Source of the DNA: Pseudomonadota bacterium
GTDB taxonomy: Bacteria > Pseudomonadota > Gammaproteobacteria > Burkholderiales > Thiobacillaceae
NCBI GenBank assembly: GCA_021791235.1
Contig: JAJYXA010000059.1
Location: 1 to 7,282 of the forward strand
Direction of reading: 5' to 3'
Length of the DNA stretch: 7,282 bases
The notes below the pieces were generated by a model. That model was not told the DNA's origin, searched no databases, and saw only the letters and a list, made by a program, of their open reading frames with translations. Of the stretch, positions 6,276 to 7,282 are shown in pieces (the stretch's first letter is position 1; every line of letters starts with the position of its first letter). The translations under genes and the position numbers were made by a program.

Positions 6276-7189
6276 TCTGCATCCCTCTCGAATCGGGACA
6301 TGAGAACTGCCACGGTATGCCCCAACGTTTGCCCCTGACGGTGGGCTTCATAAGCCGCGATGGCGTCAAGTCGATGAGGGAGTAGCGCATGCTCGATTTC
6401 AAGAGCTTGATCTCCAGCAGCGACCATGTCGATGTTGGAGAAGGTTTCATAGAGAACTTCAACGGGGTAAAAGTAGAAAGGGCCCAAACCTCGTTTCTGC
6501 CATGCGGCATATCCGCCAATGACCTCTTCGGGCTCGGATTGCACTTTCCACGTGTAGGTCAGAATGCTGCCTGTGAATCCCGCTTCATGGGCTACTTGTA
6601 GCAGAACATTAAGCGGGATGCGTGCCCCGATGGAGGACAGTATCGCCCCGTTCTTTGCCAGGCGGTCCTTGGCTTGCAAAACTGCCAAGTAGTGCAAAGT
6701 CAGGAGGTTCGTGTGTATGAACTCCGGTACGTCCTCCCGACGAGTTCCAATGTAGGATGAACTGGTTTGATCGTGCTGGAGATTACCGTCTTGATGGAAC
6801 GGGATATTTGGCAGGTTTTCGTAGATCAGGTCGAAGTGATTGGGCGCTTGTGGGAGGGGGGCCAAGAGGTCGCCGGTTAAAGCACGGATGGTGACTACGG
6901 GCGCGTATTCGGCGATGTTATTTGCTATGTTTCGCGCTGCCATGTTAACGACATCCTCATGCATGTCGGTAACCACGACTTCTCGGCAACCGAAAACTTC
7001 GATGGCCGCGAGGGCGTCGATACCCGCACCCGTACCGATCGAGGCAAAACGCCCAATATCTGATAACCCGATGTCCATTTGTCGGACTGCTACAAAGGCC
7101 GGGTAGGCCACGCTCGCCACCCAATCACTTCTTGGGTCATCAGCCTTCGGAATATGGTTCTTCCTCAATTCCACTGTGAATTTTCCCAC
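6272..7189 (-). CDS. Class I SAM-dependent methyltransferase, substrate unknown; 5' end probably disrupted
   Basis: A Rossmann-type methyltransferase of 305 residues if read from the GTG at 7189. Motif I is ASIGTGAGIDAL (49-60); the acidic ribose-binding residue is in VVVTDMHED (71-79); GDLL (106-109) follows; and motif IV is FDLIYENLPNIPF (119-131), in the place of the (N/D)PPY of HemK/PrmC-like amine N-methyltransferases. The C-terminal part (after ~190) is not one I recognise. It overlaps the downstream PLP-enzyme gene by ATGA, so the two are translated together. Start problem: the apparent first 11 codons, including the GTG, overlap what looks like an insertion-sequence end at 7156, with only AGG as a weak Shine-Dalgarno. 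The first native residues are probably from His12 on; the next in-frame ATG, Met38 at 7078, would leave little before motif I. The protein may therefore be a 5'-truncated product, functional or not. The substrate is unknown. Confidence 0.75.
   Translation of the reverse strand: MGKFTVELRKNHIPKADDPRSDWVASVAYPAFVAVRQMDIGLSDIGRFASIGTGAGIDALAAIEVFGCREVVVTDMHEDVVNMAARNIANNIAEYAPVVTIRALTGDLLAPLPQAPNHFDLIYENLPNIPFHQDGNLQHDQTSSSYIGTRREDVPEFIHTNLLTLHYLAVLQAKDRLAKNGAILSSIGARIPLNVLLQVAHEAGFTGSILTYTWKVQSEPEEVIGGYAAWQKRGLGPFYFYPVEVLYETFSNIDMVAAGDQALEIEHALLPHRLDAIAAYEAHRQGQTLGHTVAVLMSRFERDAE
6282..6289 (-). promoter_or_regulatory. Shine-Dalgarno of the PLP enzyme inside the methyltransferase 3' end
   Basis: GAGAGGGA on the - strand, 6 bases before the ATG at 6275-6273. 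It lies inside the upstream coding region, so the PLP enzyme can be started both by coupling (ATGA overlap) and by this site. Confidence 0.65.
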
Positions 7190-7282
7190 GATGCCTGAGA
7201 ATTCTGTTTCTTAAAATCGCTACTGCCATCATGAAAGACACCACGCTGTACGAACATCTTCTTGGACTGAAATCGCCCTGGT
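7156..7282 (+). mobile_element. Left end of an ISL3-family insertion sequence (continues past window)
   Basis: A transposase start lies at 7231. Upstream, GGTTCTTCCTCAATTCC beginning at 7156 has the GG...CTT... look of ISL3-family terminal inverted repeats as I remember them. The placement 75 bases ahead of the transposase ATG is right for an IS end. The right end, and therefore the inverted repeat and the usual 8-base target duplication, are outside the window. The left flank available for comparison is CGGAATAT (7148-7155). Confidence 0.5.
7231..7282 (+). CDS. ISL3-family transposase, N-terminal fragment (cut by window end)
   Basis: The 17 codons up to the edge read MKDTTLYEHLLGLKSPW. The pattern x-LY-x-x-LLGL-x-SPW is the characteristic opening of ISL3-family transposases, which carry an N-terminal zinc-finger region and a DDE catalytic domain further on; neither is visible here. 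No good Shine-Dalgarno precedes the ATG (TACTGCCATC), and an AT-rich TTAAAAT at 7211-7217 could serve as a -10. The gene is divergent from the methyltransferase. Only the beginning can be judged, so intactness is unknown. Confidence 0.7.
   Translation, partial: MKDTTLYEHLLGLKSPW

Overview
The window reads as a chromosome segment of a GC-rich betaproteobacterium (Burkholderiales/Rhodocyclales-like). This rests on the gene order ahcY - small holin-like membrane protein - metF, on the protein sequences, and on strong G/C third-position use. No 16S rRNA or other taxonomic marker is present, so the assignment is an inference.

Layout. 1-1663 (+ strand) is a methyl-cycle operon. It holds the 3' end of ahcY (S-adenosylhomocysteine hydrolase), a 115-residue four-helix membrane protein and metF (methylenetetrahydrofolate reductase), with gaps of 25 and 3 bases. 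A perfect 15-bp stem with U-tracts on both sides (1795-1845) ends this operon and also the convergent phoD-type alkaline phosphatase gene (1851-3473, - strand), which carries a Tat signal and has a clear Shine-Dalgarno. The 555 bases between phoD and the next gene hold no intact gene but contain several strong dyads and a possible ankyrin-like relic. A class V aminotransferase of the alanine/serine-glyoxylate type follows (4029-5144, - strand).

From about 5200 the composition changes. Sampled 60-base rows fall from about 72-75% G+C in metF/phoD to about 43-58%. This part carries a tightly coupled two-gene cassette on the - strand: a class I SAM-dependent methyltransferase (6272-7189) overlapping by ATGA a cystathionine beta-synthase/cysteine synthase-type PLP enzyme (5337-6275). 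At the right edge, divergent on the + strand, is the start of an ISL3-type transposase (from 7231). A likely insertion-sequence end at about 7156 falls inside the apparent methyltransferase reading frame, so that gene has probably lost its original start.

How the genes work together. AhcY and MetF serve the activated-methyl cycle: AhcY clears SAH and gives homocysteine, and MetF supplies the methyl group for remethylation. The acquired-looking methyltransferase/PLP pair would use SAM and probably an amino-acid beta-substitution, which suggests a small-molecule modification pathway. Its substrate cannot be read from the sequence, and it may be a broken remnant of a longer operon. This pair is the least ordinary part of the window.
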